From an uncultured Prevotellaceae bacterium (GTDB lineage Bacteria; Bacteroidota; Bacteroidia; Bacteroidales; Bacteroidaceae): a stretch of DNA of 52,928 nucleotides. Below the pieces are notes generated by a model, which did not search any database, had not been told where the DNA came from, and saw only the letters and a list, made by a program, of their open reading frames with translations. The stretch covers positions 1-52,928 of the forward strand of contig USTH01000005.1 in the NCBI GenBank assembly GCA_900557555.1, in the 5' to 3' direction. Position 1 is the first letter of the stretch. The number at the start of each line of letters is the position of its first letter. Shown piece after piece: positions 17,638 to 26,555 of the stretch. The position numbers and the translations under genes were made by a program.

Positions 17638-17809
17638 ATTATAAGTCGGTGTGATGATATGTTGCCCACGTTGTTTTCTGCACAGCACTAACCTCGAATC
17701 AATTACCAGATTTCAGTGTATAACAGAGAAACTCTTAGGTTGGAATGTTATGGCGGCAGTCAGCGGTTGTTGCTAACCCGAAAATCCTCCAGAGAGATAT
17801 TCTTCTTTC

Positions 17810-17862
17810 GCCAAAATGGCAATGATTTCTGCCTGTTGTGCAGGACTTTTTGCCATTTTGGC
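17810..17862. promoter_or_regulatory. Paired GCCA-N3-TGGC palindromes, likely activator site
   Basis: Two 13-base arms (GCCAAAATGGCAA at 17810 and TTGCCATTTTGGC at 17850) are perfect inverted copies, and each is itself a GCCA-N3-TGGC palindrome. Centres are 40 bases apart. They lie just upstream of a sigma-54-type promoter, where an enhancer-binding protein dimer pair would be expected. Alternatively the pair forms a hairpin. Confidence 0.5.
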
Positions 17863-17875
17863 ATTGTCAGACGGG

Positions 17876-17891
17876 TTGGCACGCTTTATGC
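17876..17891 (+). promoter_or_regulatory. Sigma-54 (RpoN) type -24/-12 promoter for hsp20
   Basis: TTGGCACG at 17876-17883 is a perfect -24 element, and ATGC at 17888-17891 gives the -12 GC. The spacing of ten bases between GG and GC is the canonical one. No Bacteroidetes TANNTTTG box is seen nearer the gene. Transcription would begin near 17903. Confidence 0.65.
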
Positions 17892-17975
17892 GTTATATAA
17901 GAGTGAAAGCCGAGAGCTCCAGAGAGCTTGAGACCAAGATAAAAACAAAGAACAAATTTAAAATAGGAGGTTATT

Positions 17976-18404
17976 ATGTTACCAGTAATGAAATCTAACG
18001 GTTGGTTCCCAACAATGTTTGATGAAATCTTTAACAATGAGTGGATGCCTAAGATGAAGGCAACCGAGCCTGCTATCAACGTAAAGGAAGACGGCAAGGC
18101 TTACACAATGGAAGTGGCAGTACCTGGCATCAAGAAGGAATTCTGTCGCATCAATATAAACAACGACGGCAATCTGGAAGTTGCCATCGAAAACAAACTC
18201 GAGCACAAAGAGGAGGACAAGAAAGAGCACTTCATTCGTCGTGAGTTTAGTTACTCCAATTATCAACAGACCTATGTGCTTCCAGAGAATGTGGTAAAGG
18301 AAAAAATTTCTGCCAAAGTTGAGAATGGCGTGTTAAGTATTGTCATGCCAAAGCAGACTAAGGAAGAAGAGAAGAAATCACAACTCCAGATTGAAGTCAA
18401 ATAA
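17976..18404 (+). CDS. Hsp20/alpha-crystallin small heat shock protein
   Basis: ATP-independent holdase chaperone of 142 residues. The alpha-crystallin domain spans about residues 29-130, with NVKEDGKAYTMEVAVPG at its start and the conserved ENGVLSIVMPK near its end; the N-terminal arm is short (GWFPTMFDEIFNN). The charged tail (KEEEKKSQLQIEVK) lacks an obvious I-X-I motif. The start is fixed by an unusually strong AGGAGG at 17965-17970, six bases upstream; most genes in this window lack one. Together with the sigma-54-like promoter and the paired palindromes, this points to strong, switchable expression. It is monocistronic, closed by a good terminator. Confidence 0.95.
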   Translation: MLPVMKSNGWFPTMFDEIFNNEWMPKMKATEPAINVKEDGKAYTMEVAVPGIKKEFCRININNDGNLEVAIENKLEHKEEDKKEHFIRREFSYSNYQQTYVLPENVVKEKISAKVENGVLSIVMPKQTKEEEKKSQLQIEVK

Positions 18405-18469
18405 TCTTCATCTGTCAGAGACCGCATGTTAGTGTGATTGATTTTGTTGGATTGATTTGACATGATGAT

Positions 18470-18516
18470 AGCGGGGTGACAGACATCAGTAGATGTCGAG
18501 TCACCCCGCTTTTTTG
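18470..18516 (+). terminator. Terminator after hsp20
   Basis: AGCGGGGTGAC (18470-18480) and GTCACCCCGCT (18500-18510) are perfect inverted arms; an inner GACATC/GATGTC stem closes the loop. A T-run of six follows. It also lies at the end of the convergent GH127 gene. Confidence 0.92.
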
Positions 18517-18537
18517 TTATGCCGTTTCTAACTTGTC

Positions 18538-20559
18538 TCAGTTCTCACCGGTCAGTGGGAACATGGCCATGCGATAGGCAAGAAATCCGTATGGTATAAG
18601 TTTGATGTCAAGGCCATGTTTGAGCGTGGCTGGAGCCGTGAGGGGCATCACTGGGTCGCCCTTGTCTGGATTCCAATCCACGAGATCGGCCTTGGCGCTG
18701 ATGGTAAGTGGTGCATCGTTATAGTGCCACAAGAAAGGATGTTTCAGAGGCTTGTACTCAACTTTGCAGTTGTTGAGGCTTTTTGGTGTGAGGGCGTAGC
18801 GGAACTCGGTCCACAGTTCTTCGTTGTTGTCAAAATAGTCACGGTTGCCACGTTGCATTGACATGGCGCAGAGCAACGGTCCGTAGTTGACCCAAGCACA
18901 TCGGCCTTGTGGCATAAAGCCGTCAAGTTCCATGCCTCCGTTGCTGCCTACCATCATACCCCACGACGGTGCTTTTTTACCTTGATAGAAGGGGAATTTC
19001 TCATTGGTCATGACCAGTTCGGGTTTCATGGATAAAGTAAGCTCAATCTTGTCGCCCGCTTTCCATTTGTTGCGAAGCACGGCGTTGCCTTCCTCTGTGG
19101 TGTATGCTACGGTCTTTCCGTTGATGGCGATGGTGGCGTTTTTGCACCATTCGGGAATGCGCAGGCGCACTACCTTGTCTTGCGGAATGGCGTTGAGTGT
19201 GAATGTGAGTTTGTCGCGGAACGGATATTCTGTTTCGCACTTTATGTCAAGTTTCCCGTCGTTTGTCTTGAGATGGGCGGGGCCATATGTGAGCCATAGG
19301 AGGTCTCCGTTGCCGTTGGTCATAGCCATGTTCATGATGTAGTTGGGCAGTGCGCGGTTGATGTTAGCTGGACAGCATGTTGGCCAATGCATTTCCTTGT
19401 AGTAGGTGCCGTCGTCACGTATGCGCAGGTGAAATCCGGGAATGCGGTTGGGGGCTTGTGTATAGACGCATTGTGTGAACGAAGGGTTTACTGCGCCAGG
19501 CAAAGCATTGAATGCATCGCGTTCGATGCGGTCGCCATAACACGGCATGCCAGTGGCGCGCGCCAGCCAGATGTTAGACCACATGAAGTCGGAAATGTCG
19601 CAACTCTCGGCGGCCTCAAAAGCCCCTATGCCGTGCAGGTATTCGTTGGACGAGTTTGCGCCGATGGGCAGCATGGAGTTTTCCTGCAGAAACTCATAGG
19701 CATTCATTGATGCAGCAAGATATTCAGGATTGTTGTTCCAGATATAACCTATAGCTGGTAGCTTGGCAGGTTCGTTGTAGCTCACTCCGTGGCAGATGGC
19801 GGTGCGCAGGAACTTCTTGTCCTTTGCCCATGTGTTGACGTATGCCGCCTCGTAATTTTTGAGTACTTGCAGTGCACGGTTTGCAAAGCTCATGTCGCCA
19901 GTGATGCGCGACAACTCAAACATGTTTTCAATGCCGCAAATTTTGCGCATGTTGTCAAGATTACCACCATTGAACGGATCTTTCTGTTTTGTGTCAAAGG
20001 CAAATAGTGGGAAGTTAGCATAGACCTTTTTCAGCATGTTGAGCACACGTTCGTCCTTTGTGGCACTGTAGTAGGCCAGTGCTGCGCGGCAGAAGATGCC
20101 TTCGCTCCAATACATGCCGTAGTCGGCATCAAGTTTGCCCCACTTCTCCACATAGTCTTTGTTGTTGGAGTGTATGTAGCCGTTGGGCTTTTGGCGTGCC
20201 ACCACCGCTTCCATCACACGGCGGCTGCGGTTGATGAGCAGCGTATCGTCAAGCAGGAAGCCGAGGCGTGTAAAGCCGTCGGTGTAGTAAGCGGTCTGTT
20301 CGTAGTGCCACCAGCCACCCTGATTGGGGTCGCCCCAGCCGCGCACGAACTCCGTAAATTCAATGCCGATAGTCCTTGTCATGCCGCGGGCAGCTTTCTG
20401 TGCCCATTCCTTGAGCCAACCTTCAGGCTTGAGTTCGCCGAGGTCAAAAGGGGCATACGCTTTGGGGTTGTTTTTGGCGTTGCTTGATTTCTGGGCTGAT
20501 GTGTTGAGGCTGCATGCCACAAGAGCCGCAACCACAAGAGTCTGTAATTTTAGTTTCAT
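18538..20559 (-). CDS. GH127-like glycoside hydrolase (DUF1680)
   Basis: Exported enzyme of 673 residues with signal peptide MKLKLQTLVVAALVACSLNTSA. It resembles GH127 beta-L-arabinofuranosidases and related DUF1680 proteins: an (alpha/alpha)6 barrel with RGWGDPNQGGWWHYEQTAYY near residue 70, then the HWPTCCPANINR motif with Cys395-Cys396. In GH127 a cysteine in this CCP motif serves as nucleophile and zinc ligand (family knowledge). A beta-sandwich domain follows. It is the second gene of a minus-strand pair, 81 bases after the fasciclin lipoprotein gene. The sugar specificity cannot be read from the sequence; no SusC/D pair or arabinan enzymes are nearby. Confidence 0.85.
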   Translation of the reverse strand: MKLKLQTLVVAALVACSLNTSAQKSSNAKNNPKAYAPFDLGELKPEGWLKEWAQKAARGMTRTIGIEFTEFVRGWGDPNQGGWWHYEQTAYYTDGFTRLGFLLDDTLLINRSRRVMEAVVARQKPNGYIHSNNKDYVEKWGKLDADYGMYWSEGIFCRAALAYYSATKDERVLNMLKKVYANFPLFAFDTKQKDPFNGGNLDNMRKICGIENMFELSRITGDMSFANRALQVLKNYEAAYVNTWAKDKKFLRTAICHGVSYNEPAKLPAIGYIWNNNPEYLAASMNAYEFLQENSMLPIGANSSNEYLHGIGAFEAAESCDISDFMWSNIWLARATGMPCYGDRIERDAFNALPGAVNPSFTQCVYTQAPNRIPGFHLRIRDDGTYYKEMHWPTCCPANINRALPNYIMNMAMTNGNGDLLWLTYGPAHLKTNDGKLDIKCETEYPFRDKLTFTLNAIPQDKVVRLRIPEWCKNATIAINGKTVAYTTEEGNAVLRNKWKAGDKIELTLSMKPELVMTNEKFPFYQGKKAPSWGMMVGSNGGMELDGFMPQGRCAWVNYGPLLCAMSMQRGNRDYFDNNEELWTEFRYALTPKSLNNCKVEYKPLKHPFLWHYNDAPLTISAKADLVDWNPDKGDPVMPLTAPATLKHGLDIKLIPYGFLAYRMAMFPLTGEN

Positions 20560-20640
20560 GAATGTAAGCGTATTTTGTGTTAGAATGATTCCGTGTCGTG
20601 TGATCTTTATGGTTTAGAAACATGTGCATACGGCAACAGA

Positions 20641-22692
20641 TCACCAAATGTCTTCTGCTTCGTAGCCGGCATAGACACTCTTGGGTGCATATTCGAGGTA
20701 GTCGAGTTCAAAACTTGCGGCTGTGTTCTCCATCACGTTTTTCACTCGGAGGTACAGTTGCTGGGAGGGGTCTATGGTTCCTGTATAGACAATGTAACGC
20801 AGGCGTGCGTACGGTGCCTTGACTACAGAACTTCTCATGGACTCCAGCGGTGCGGTGCCTTGGCCTGTCTTGATGCCATCGTGCTGTGGCGGTTTCATAT
20901 AGCCGCGATTTCTCATATCCTTGTCGTTCTGGCGATTGAGGTCCCAGTCTGCGCCGTCGAGTTGGTAGCCTACGGCATTGCTGGATACGTCAAGACGCAA
21001 GTCTATCGGCAGTCCGCATGCGTGCAGGCGGTTGGGGTCGGTGCCTATGTATAGCTGTGCCATGCCGAGTGCAGGGTAGTGTGCCACGCTTATGCGAAAT
21101 TCGTATGTGCCACGGAATGGCACTGGTGGCAGGGCTACCGTAAAGTCATATTGCCCGCTGATGTTGTGCTCGTCACCTTGATAGTTTTCTATTGTGGCGT
21201 AATAATAGGATATGTATTTGTAGTTACATCCCTCGGCCATCTTGATACGGTCGAAATATCCGGCAGGGAAGTAGTAGTTCTTGCTATCCTTTATTTTTCG
21301 GAAGTTGTTGGTGATGAGTTCGGGTAGCAGTGACGAGAAGTCCCAACGTATGCGTTCGTTGAGTACGGAATTTGGCACTCCTTCGTCATATACGAGCGGT
21401 TCGCTTATGGTATAGTAGAAGCCATTGAGGGCTTGCTGCTGGTAGTCCTTGTTGTTTTCATATATGAGAATGCCCGGCCGTTGCACGCTTTTCACTTTGA
21501 GGTCGGTGCCGTAGAGTCCATAGTCGTAGGTCACTTTGCGGTTTATGCGTTTACCGTCAGACTCGGCTCCCTCTGTAATCTTCATGAGTCGGCGTTGTGT
21601 CTTACCCATGGTTTCATAATATTCGTAACAGTCTACTCCCAACGTAGTCGGGTCGGCGTATCCGTAGCCCATTTCACAGTGATGTTGCACTATCTGGTCC
21701 CATCTGATGCGCATGGGCAGCAGGTGGTAGGCTATAAACTTGTTGACGGCGTTGTTCTCGTTTTTCGGGTTGCTGTTTCGGCAGTCAGGATATAGTTGGC
21801 TGCATTTTTCCTTGATGGCAGCATAGACCTGTTCCCAGTTTGATATGCGTCCGTTGTCGCTGTATTTGATTTCTGGCAAGTGCCAGTACTGAGCCAACAC
21901 ACTGTCGGTTTCTACAAAAGCGGTGTATCCGAAGTAGCGCCGCTCTGGTGCATAGATTACCTCACCACTTGTGGAGGTTCCTGTGCCGTGGTCAAGTTTT
22001 TCGTATGCTAAGTCGCGGTATTTTGCCATGGAGTCTTGCCAGCCAGTCAGTTTGAGAAGTTCACCAAACACCTGCAGGTTAGGTGTCTGTTTTATGAGTT
22101 CGGCAAGGTTAGAGTTAGAGAAGTCAAGCACATGGTCAATGGTGTGTATCACTCCGTTTGATGTCTCAAGGTCGCGCGTTAGCACGTTAGACTTGTTGTT
22201 CAGCACTATAATCGAACTGTTTTCTCCTGCCTTGAAGCCCACCGTAATGAAGCGGTCATCAAGGTTGGTGCGGTCGAGTGCGCCAGAGTTGAAGTCGGTG
22301 GAGTAGTATGCTTTTGCGTCTTTGGAGTCGATGATGGCGTTCTTTACGATGGCGTTGGCTACAGAGTCTGAAACCTGCCTGACGTCAAACCCTGTGGTCT
22401 CGTAGATTGAGTCGAGATACTGGCTCATGGCCTTGTTGTTAGGTGCAAACACGGTATAGTTGCCTCTGGCCGAGAGCATCTGGGCCGCTGTGGACTGTGA
22501 CTTGTCGCTGAAATGCACTTTGTTGAGTATGCTCACAAAGTCGCTGTAGTCGGGCTTCTCCTTGAGAACGTCAATAATGGTTTTGCCTGTGAAGGTGTAG
22601 ATGTCGCTGTCGTCAACGTTATCTGAGCAGCCATACGACAAAAAGATAGATGTTGTCGCCAAAATAGACAACAATAGTTTATGGGTAGACAT
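20641..22692 (-). CDS. Fasciclin (FAS1) domain lipoprotein
   Basis: A 683-residue surface lipoprotein: a signal peptide ends at LSYGC, giving a lipidated Cys at about residue 22. A FAS1 domain follows (about 38-190, with NYTVFAPNNKAMSQYL and the closing NGVIHTIDHVLDF). A second, weaker FAS1-like stretch begins at NLAELIKQTPNLQVFGELLKLTG. The last third (from about 520) is a beta-rich domain typical of Bacteroidetes fasciclin lipoproteins (FRGTYEFRISVAHYPALGMAQLYI). Such proteins are often encoded with polysaccharide utilisation genes; here the partner is the GH127 enzyme downstream. Function is probably glycan or matrix binding, inferred from the fold. Confidence 0.85.
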   Translation of the reverse strand: MSTHKLLLSILATTSIFLSYGCSDNVDDSDIYTFTGKTIIDVLKEKPDYSDFVSILNKVHFSDKSQSTAAQMLSARGNYTVFAPNNKAMSQYLDSIYETTGFDVRQVSDSVANAIVKNAIIDSKDAKAYYSTDFNSGALDRTNLDDRFITVGFKAGENSSIIVLNNKSNVLTRDLETSNGVIHTIDHVLDFSNSNLAELIKQTPNLQVFGELLKLTGWQDSMAKYRDLAYEKLDHGTGTSTSGEVIYAPERRYFGYTAFVETDSVLAQYWHLPEIKYSDNGRISNWEQVYAAIKEKCSQLYPDCRNSNPKNENNAVNKFIAYHLLPMRIRWDQIVQHHCEMGYGYADPTTLGVDCYEYYETMGKTQRRLMKITEGAESDGKRINRKVTYDYGLYGTDLKVKSVQRPGILIYENNKDYQQQALNGFYYTISEPLVYDEGVPNSVLNERIRWDFSSLLPELITNNFRKIKDSKNYYFPAGYFDRIKMAEGCNYKYISYYYATIENYQGDEHNISGQYDFTVALPPVPFRGTYEFRISVAHYPALGMAQLYIGTDPNRLHACGLPIDLRLDVSSNAVGYQLDGADWDLNRQNDKDMRNRGYMKPPQHDGIKTGQGTAPLESMRSSVVKAPYARLRYIVYTGTIDPSQQLYLRVKNVMENTAASFELDYLEYAPKSVYAGYEAEDIW

Positions 22693-22723
22693 ATATCAAT
22701 ATTTTTTGAACTATAATGAACCA

Positions 22724-22731
22724 CAAAGATA
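22724..22731 (-). promoter_or_regulatory. Promoter -7 box for fasciclin-GH127 pair
   Basis: Minus strand TATCTTTG, 31 bases upstream of the fasciclin gene. The -33 region is weak. Confidence 0.6.
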
Positions 22732-22971
22732 ATTATAAATATTTAAAAACATGGCAACTTGCGAATAAAAAACACGCAAAAAGGAACATGGGAGCAAAAA
22801 TAGCGAATATTCATATCGGAAATGAATAATCTTTGTCGCAACAGAGACTGTTTTTCCTTAATTATTGTAATGCCGCCCATTGCCGAGGCGTTTCCACGCA
22901 TTGCACAATTTGCGCAGACTGCACAAGGACAGATGGACTTCTGGCAAATTTCGGAAAATAGCGTAAGATAT

Positions 22972-23002
22972 TTTGTTGTTTCATTGAAAGGGTGTATTTT
23001 TG
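22972..23002 (+). promoter_or_regulatory. Bacteroidetes promoter for nagA
   Basis: TTTG at 22972-22975 and TATTTTTG at 22995-23002 are 19 bases apart, an exact consensus fit. It lies inside an apparent N-terminal extension of the nagA frame and so sets the real start downstream of it. Confidence 0.8.
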
Positions 23003-23028
23003 TAATGACTTTAAAACAGCATATAGTA

Positions 23029-24195
23029 ATGGAATCACAGAAGATGAAAATTGTAGGCGGACGTGTGTTTACTCCACAGGGTTGGGTAAAAGACGCCACA
23101 GTAGTAGTAGAAAATGGCAAGATAGCAGAGATTGCGGCAGGACCAGTAGAAATTGCGGGTGCTCAGGTTGTCGATGCCAAAGGCGGCAGCGTAGTGCCAG
23201 GCGGTGTGGAGCTTCACATACACGGAGGTGGAGGCCGCGATTTTATGGAGGGCACCGAGGATGCGTTCCGTACAGCTATTGCGGCTCACGCCAAGCATGG
23301 AACCACGTCTATCTATCCTACACTTTCTTCGTCATCTGTGCCAATGATAAAGAAAGCATTGGCAACTTGCGAAAAGCTTATGGCCGAGCCATATTCTCCT
23401 GTATTGGGGCTGCACCTTGAGGGGCCTTATTTCAATCCTGGCAAGGCCGGTGCCCAGATTCCGGAATACATCACTCCACCTATTCCTGATGACTACAAAG
23501 ACATAATCAATAATACTACGGCACTGAAACGTTGGGACGAGGCTCCGGAGTTGCCTGGCACCACCGAGTTTGGCAGATACTGCACCGAGCATGGCGTTTT
23601 GGCCGCCATTGCCCACACCAAGGCCGAGTATGTTGACGTGAAGCGCGCTTGGGATTGTGGTTTCCGTCACGCCACCCATTTCTATAATGCTATGACAGGC
23701 TTCCATAATGTGAGGGAGTTTAAGCATGAGGGTACGGTAGAGAGCGTCTACACCTTCCCCGAGATGTCGGTAGAGATGATAGCCGATGGCATTCATGTAC
23801 CACCAACAATACTGAAGATGATATACATGGTCAAGGGCGTGGAGCACACTGCGCTGATTACCGATGCCCTTGCCTGCAGTGCAAGCGACAGTGATACCGC
23901 ATTTGATCCTCGCGTGATTCTTGAGGACGGTGTGTGCAAACTTGCCGACCGCTCGGCTCTGGCAGGCAGCATAGCCACCATGGATCGCCTTGTGCGTACT
24001 TGCGTAGAAAAGGCCAGTATACCTTTTGAGGATGCTGTACGCATGTCGTCCGAAACTCCTGCCCGCATAATGGGAGTGCTCGACCGTAAGGGAACTCTTG
24101 AAAAGGGCAAGGATGCGGATATATGCATATACGACTCTGCCATCCAGCTGCAGGCTGTGATACAGCAGGGCAGATTGGTGGAAGGTGTGAAGTAA
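23029..24195 (+). CDS. nagA: N-acetylglucosamine-6-phosphate deacetylase
   Basis: Cytosolic amidohydrolase of 388 residues that converts GlcNAc-6-phosphate to glucosamine-6-phosphate in amino-sugar catabolism and recycling. Motifs: PGGVELHIHGGGGRDFMEGT near residues 57-76 (first metal-binding region), LHLEGPYFNPGKAGAQ near 130, HATHFYNAMTGFHNVRE near 215, ITDALAC near 280 and LAGSIATMDRLVR near 315. The frame runs open for 69 codons further upstream, but the promoter at 22972-23002 lies within it, so the start MESQKMKIVGGRVF is chosen; an ATG five codons later is also possible. It could use the GlcNAc released by GH89 elsewhere in the window. Monocistronic, with its own terminator. Confidence 0.95.
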   Translation: MESQKMKIVGGRVFTPQGWVKDATVVVENGKIAEIAAGPVEIAGAQVVDAKGGSVVPGGVELHIHGGGGRDFMEGTEDAFRTAIAAHAKHGTTSIYPTLSSSSVPMIKKALATCEKLMAEPYSPVLGLHLEGPYFNPGKAGAQIPEYITPPIPDDYKDIINNTTALKRWDEAPELPGTTEFGRYCTEHGVLAAIAHTKAEYVDVKRAWDCGFRHATHFYNAMTGFHNVREFKHEGTVESVYTFPEMSVEMIADGIHVPPTILKMIYMVKGVEHTALITDALACSASDSDTAFDPRVILEDGVCKLADRSALAGSIATMDRLVRTCVEKASIPFEDAVRMSSETPARIMGVLDRKGTLEKGKDADICIYDSAIQLQAVIQQGRLVEGVK

Positions 24196-24294
24196 ACCTG
24201 ATTTCTGCGGGAGTGGAAGCAGGCACACATACACAGCCATTCGGATAGGTAACTGCGTTTAATACAGTTTCATGCTTTGTAGAGTGGCCAGTTT

Positions 24295-24335
24295 AACCCA
24301 ATTCGGTCGTTTCGCCCTATTGGCCGATTTGAGTC
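24295..24335. repeat. Minimal repeat: two terminal repeats nearly back to back
   Basis: AACCCAATTCGGTCGTTT is followed at once by CGCCCTATTGGCCGATTTGAGT, an inverted, slightly diverged copy. It corresponds to the two ends of the interspersed repeat with the 140-bp interior lost. Confidence 0.65.
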
Positions 24336-24338
24336 TAT

Positions 24339-24392
24339 CGTTGCATTATGTCCGCTTATAGTCTGAGCGGAGATGATGCAACGTTTTTTTTT
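24339..24392 (+). terminator. Terminator after nagA
   Basis: CGTTGCAT (24339-24346) and ATGCAACG (24376-24383) pair, with an inner TCCGCT/AGCGGA stem, followed by nine T. It lies about 145 bases after nagA and just downstream of the minimal repeat. Confidence 0.85.
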
Positions 24393-24458
24393 GTTATCCG
24401 AAAATGTGAAAAAATGCAAAAAGCACACGGCGCGGCATAAGATGCAGCAAGTTTTGCT

Positions 24459-24466
24459 TAATTTTG
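24459..24466 (+). promoter_or_regulatory. Promoter -7 box for coaX operon
   Basis: TAATTTTG fits the -7 consensus 35 bases before the coaX GTG start; -33 is not evident. Confidence 0.5.
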
Positions 24467-24501
24467 CACTCTAATATCCTTAATATAAATTAGGTTGACA
24501 G

Positions 24502-25236
24502 GTGAACCTGATAGTTGATATAGGCAACAGCTTTGCCAAAGTGGCTTTTTTTGAAAACGGCGAGATGCTGAAATGGGAGCGCATGGACATAGAACATGTG
24601 GAACATTTCTTGAGAAACGACAGTTTCGTTGGTAGGTGCGTTCGGTGCATAGTGTCTGCCACAGTGGATTTGCCGCACAATTTTGGTGAGACGTTGAAAA
24701 ATATCGGGATGAGGGTGATGTTTTTGGGAGCATCGTCATCACTCCCTTTTGTCAACGACTACAGAACTCCGCAAAGTCTCGGCACAGACCGCATGGCGGC
24801 CGTGGCGGGAGCACTGAAGATGCTGCCTGGCGAAAACGTGCTGGTGATTGATGTGGGAAGTTGTGTAACCTATGATATACTAACCGCAGACGGTCATTAT
24901 CTTGGTGGCAACATTGCTCCTGGCCTGCTGATGCGTTTCTGCTCTATGCACGAACATACGGCACGTTTGCCCCTTGTCAGCGCTGATGGCGAACGCCTCT
25001 CGTTGGGGAGAGACACAGAAACGGCCTTGAGGGCAGGGGTGCTCAAAGGCATAGAGTATGAAATAGAAGGATATGTGAAAGATCTACATAATAGGTTCGG
25101 ACAAGTTAAGGTGGTTCTCACTGGCGGCGATTCGGACCACTTCAAGGACGTGCTTGCAAAGGTTGCGGTCTATGATGCCCATCTTGTGCTCCGCGGTCTT
25201 GATTTTATATTGCAATATAATGAAAAAGACATCTAA
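24502..25236 (+). CDS. coaX: Type III pantothenate kinase
   Basis: Catalyses ATP-dependent phosphorylation of pantothenate, the first step of coenzyme A synthesis. The 244-residue protein has the CoaX signatures: LIVDIGNSFAKVAFF at the N-terminus, GTDRMAAVAGA near residue 94, VIDVGSCVTYDIL near 115 and GGNIAPGLLMR near 134. Translation begins with GTG; there is no ATG in a suitable place and the frame matches the family start exactly. It opens a probable operon: the outer-membrane protein gene begins 17 bases before its stop codon. Confidence 0.95.
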   Translation: MNLIVDIGNSFAKVAFFENGEMLKWERMDIEHVEHFLRNDSFVGRCVRCIVSATVDLPHNFGETLKNIGMRVMFLGASSSLPFVNDYRTPQSLGTDRMAAVAGALKMLPGENVLVIDVGSCVTYDILTADGHYLGGNIAPGLLMRFCSMHEHTARLPLVSADGERLSLGRDTETALRAGVLKGIEYEIEGYVKDLHNRFGQVKVVLTGGDSDHFKDVLAKVAVYDAHLVLRGLDFILQYNEKDI

Positions 25237-26542
25237 ATTTGCATTGGCAGTGTTGGCCGCCGTTGTGGCGTTGTCTTCTGCCATGGGACAGACGAGCGGC
25301 AGCAACTCTCCTTTTTCCAGATACGGTTGGGGAACACTGGCTGACGAGTCCATGGGCTTTAACAAAGGTATGGCGGGTTTGGCTGTTGCCATGCACGACA
25401 GCCTGTCCATCAACCGTCAAAACCCTGCTGCCTATTCTGGGATATGTGCGCAGACCCTGATTTTTGATGCGGGCATCTCGCTGCAGAATTGCCAGCTCAA
25501 GTCAGGAGGCAAAACCGTCAATGCCCGCAATTCTTCGGTGGACTACATTGCCGCGGGCTTCAGGCTTGCCCCAGGGGTGGGTTTGTCGTTGGGATTGCGC
25601 CCGTTTTCGTATGTGGGCTACAACTTCAGCACGTCAAAGCCTCTTGATGACATCGACGGGTACGGCTCGAAGACCACCAGTAGCTCTTATTATGGTGACG
25701 GTGGATTTCGTCAGGCTTATATCGGTGTGGGCTATAGGCCTGTGCTGCCGTTGTCAGTCGGCATGAACATCAATTATATATGGGGTGATTATCAACACTC
25801 TTCAACTGTGAGCTATAGCGATGCTACGGTGCAGTCGCTCACTCGCAACTATAAGGCAACAATAAATGCTCCAACCGTGGACTTCGGTGCCCAGTACAAG
25901 TACAAGCTGGACGAGAAGAATAGTTTCACTCTGGGTGTGACATACGGTCTTGGGTGCAAGATAAACCAACAAGCCAAGTTCGTCAACACACAGTCGGGTA
26001 CCAACTCCTCCAACACTCCCGACACCATGCGTGTGGGCAAAGCTTTTGCCTTGCCTGACAAGGTGGCCGTCGGTCTGACATGGAACCGCGGAAATAATTT
26101 GGTCGTAGGTGCAGACTATTCTGTCGAGTTTTGGGAGAAATGCCGTTTCCCCTGGTTGCGCGGCTCAAGCGGCTTGGCCGTTTATGAGGTAGGCAAAGGG
26201 CATCTGCGCAATCGCCACAAGGTGACAGTCGGTGTCGAGTATGTACCCAATCCGCGCGGATATAAAATCAAAGACCATATTGCCTACCGTGCAGGTATGT
26301 CATACTCTTCACCCTACACAAAAACAGGGCATGGCAATGACGGTCCGGAGTACTATCTTGTCAGTGCCGGTGTGGCCCTGCCCATCGTAAACAAGTACAG
26401 CACTCGCTCGGTGCTCAACATATCTGCCCAGTGGGAGCATGCAGCCTCCAGAGACCTCAAGGCTCTCAAGGAAGACTATCTGCGCCTGTGCATAGGTCTG
26501 ACGTTTAACGCCACGTGGTTCAACAAGTGGAAGTTTGAGTAG
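25220..26542 (+). CDS. Outer membrane beta-barrel protein, uncharacterised
   Basis: A 440-residue exported protein starting MKKTSKFALAVLAAVVALSSAMGQ (signal peptide), with alternating hydrophobic and aromatic strands throughout (for example GLSLGLRPFSYVGYNFS, AYIGVGYRPVLPLSVGMNINYI) and aromatic residues near the C-terminus. The NSPFSRYGWGTLADESMGFNKGMAGLAVA start is typical of a Bacteroidetes family distantly like FadL/OmpP1 barrels. It sits between coaX and lptC with overlapping or near-overlapping junctions, so it is co-expressed with envelope functions. The exact cargo or role is unknown. The start was chosen for the signal peptide; an upstream ATG at 25154 lacks one. Confidence 0.82.
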   Translation: MKKTSKFALAVLAAVVALSSAMGQTSGSNSPFSRYGWGTLADESMGFNKGMAGLAVAMHDSLSINRQNPAAYSGICAQTLIFDAGISLQNCQLKSGGKTVNARNSSVDYIAAGFRLAPGVGLSLGLRPFSYVGYNFSTSKPLDDIDGYGSKTTSSSYYGDGGFRQAYIGVGYRPVLPLSVGMNINYIWGDYQHSSTVSYSDATVQSLTRNYKATINAPTVDFGAQYKYKLDEKNSFTLGVTYGLGCKINQQAKFVNTQSGTNSSNTPDTMRVGKAFALPDKVAVGLTWNRGNNLVVGADYSVEFWEKCRFPWLRGSSGLAVYEVGKGHLRNRHKVTVGVEYVPNPRGYKIKDHIAYRAGMSYSSPYTKTGHGNDGPEYYLVSAGVALPIVNKYSTRSVLNISAQWEHAASRDLKALKEDYLRLCIGLTFNATWFNKWKFE

Positions 26543-26555
26543 GCAGAACAGTCCT

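Noticed and set aside
17716..17931. Small gene upstream of hsp20
   Set aside because: The frame runs across the paired palindromes and the sigma-54 promoter, so it is most likely regulatory DNA.
22822..23028. 69-codon extension of NagA
   Set aside because: A consensus promoter lies within it and the residues have no resemblance to the family.
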